Source: an uncultured bacterium (lineage in GTDB: Bacteria > Armatimonadota > Zipacnadia > Zipacnadales > Zipacnadaceae). Taken from it: a DNA stretch of 5,848 bases. Numbering within the stretch: position 1 is the first letter of the stretch; every line of letters begins with the position of its first letter. The notes beneath the pieces were generated by a model that did no database searches, had not been told where the DNA came from, and saw only the letters and a list, made by a program, of their open reading frames with translations. This document shows, one piece after another, positions 5,221 to 5,848 of the stretch. Position numbers and translations under genes: made by a program. The DNA lies in NCBI GenBank assembly GCA_937928475.1, contig CALFVE010000068.1, positions 1 through 5,848 on the forward strand. The letters are read 5' to 3'.

Positions 5221-5848
5221 CGCTCTCTGCCTGCATCCGCCTTACTCGGGGGTGCAGGTGGCCGTGGAGCAAGCAGCGCTGGCCTTGGCCCCGCGCTTGG
5301 GTCCAGGTCTCACCGTGTTCGCCCCGGCGGGCTATGCCTGGCCGCCGGGCCCGCAGAGTCTACCCGCCGGTGGTCCGCGCCTGGTGCGGGCACCAATCAG
5401 CGGCGGCAACCGCCTGGCCCGCATCGCCTGGGAGCAACTGTGCCTGCCGGCGGCAGCCCGGGCGGCGGGCGTGGACCTGTTGTACTGTCCCGCCTATGTC
5501 ATGCCCCTGCGCCGGCGGGAGCCTACCGTGGTCCTGGTGCACGATCTGCTCGCCCTCACCCATCCCGAATGGTGTAAGCGGGCCAACGTCTGGCATTTCC
5601 GCCTGGTGCTGCCGCGCACTCTGTGGCGGGCCTCCCGTGTCGTCACGCCTTCGGCTACGGTCGCCGAGGCCGTGCGCGCCTGGCCGGGGGTGCAGTCGGA
5701 CAAGGTCCGCGTGATTCCCTTGGGGATCGAGGAGCGCTTTCACCCGGCCTCGGTGGGCGAGCAGGAAAGGGTACGCGTCGCTTATGGGCTCTCCTGCCCT
5801 TACCTGCTGGTCGTGGGCAACATCGAGCCGAAAAAGAATCTTACCGGC
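5204..5848 (+). CDS. Family 4 glycosyltransferase, N-terminal 215 residues (3'-truncated by the window)
   Basis: The frame is open from ATG 5204 to the window edge, giving 215 codons with no stop. Visible features are MRLGYDALCLHPPYSGVQVA (1-20), in the place of the usual Gly-rich acceptor-side loop; DLLYCPAYVMPL (91-102); VLVHDLLALTHPEW (110-123), a hallmark of the mannosyl/rhamnosyl GT4 group; RVVTPSATVAEAV (145-157); KVRVIPLGIEERFHP (167-181); and LLVVGNIEPKKNL (201-213), the start of the donor-binding domain. The missing part should carry the E-x7-E site. A full-length relative would be about 360-390 residues, so roughly 150-170 are outside the window. The 17-base overlap with the previous gene and the good Shine-Dalgarno place it in the same operon. 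A competing open frame at 5217-5714 has none of these motifs and is a shadow. Confidence 0.92.
   Translation, partial: MRLGYDALCLHPPYSGVQVAVEQAALALAPRLGPGLTVFAPAGYAWPPGPQSLPAGGPRLVRAPISGGNRLARIAWEQLCLPAAARAAGVDLLYCPAYVMPLRRREPTVVLVHDLLALTHPEWCKRANVWHFRLVLPRTLWRASRVVTPSATVAEAVRAWPGVQSDKVRVIPLGIEERFHPASVGEQERVRVAYGLSCPYLLVVGNIEPKKNLTG

Noticed and set aside
5217..5714. 165-codon + strand frame near the right edge
   Set aside because: It is out of frame with the GT4 gene starting at 5204, which has the Shine-Dalgarno and family motifs. The shadow is Cys/Arg/Pro-rich without any motif.
1..5848. CRISPR array, tRNA/rRNA gene, insertion sequence or transposase remnants, attachment sites
   Set aside because: I saw no regularly spaced repeats, no transposase-like protein, no terminal inverted repeats, and no non-coding stretch long enough for an RNA gene.

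Overview
This is a GC-rich bacterial window, about two-thirds G+C by eye. All genes lie on the + strand and are packed tightly: neighbours overlap by 8-17 bases or sit 1-5 bases apart, with one real gap of 68 bases (2060-2127). The style fits a high-GC, probably Gram-negative bacterium. I cannot fix the phylum from this sequence.

Layout, left to right: the tail of an unrecognised upstream gene (2-154); a thiamine-diphosphate 2-oxoacid dehydrogenase E1 beta subunit (160-1131); a family 2 glycosyltransferase starting at TTG (1121-2059); the gap; an acyl carrier protein (2128-2388); two adjacent, distantly related alpha/beta-hydrolase-fold proteins (2390-3199 and 3192-4067); a family 4 glycosyltransferase (4060-5220); and a second family 4 glycosyltransferase that runs off the right edge (5204-5848).

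The three glycosyltransferases point to a glycan pathway, such as exopolysaccharide, lipopolysaccharide or a glycosylated small molecule. The E1 beta subunit, ACP and two hydrolase-fold proteins look like an acyl-handling module inside it. As I recall the families, the two hydrolases and the ACP resemble the 'exosortase A system-associated' hydrolase 2, hydrolase 1 and ACP found in exosortase/PEP-CTERM exopolysaccharide loci. No exosortase, AMP-ligase, decarboxylase or polysaccharide exporter is visible here.

The working model is inference. An E1-type enzyme, whose alpha partner is not visible, makes an acyl group from a 2-oxoacid. The ACP carries it, and one or both hydrolase-fold proteins release, proofread or transfer it in the course of making a decorated glycan. 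The most unusual points are the E1 beta gene without E1 alpha or E2 beside it, a hydrolase-fold protein with Arg at the nucleophile position, its neighbour with Cys there, and a perfect 11-bp inverted repeat at the start of the ACP gene.
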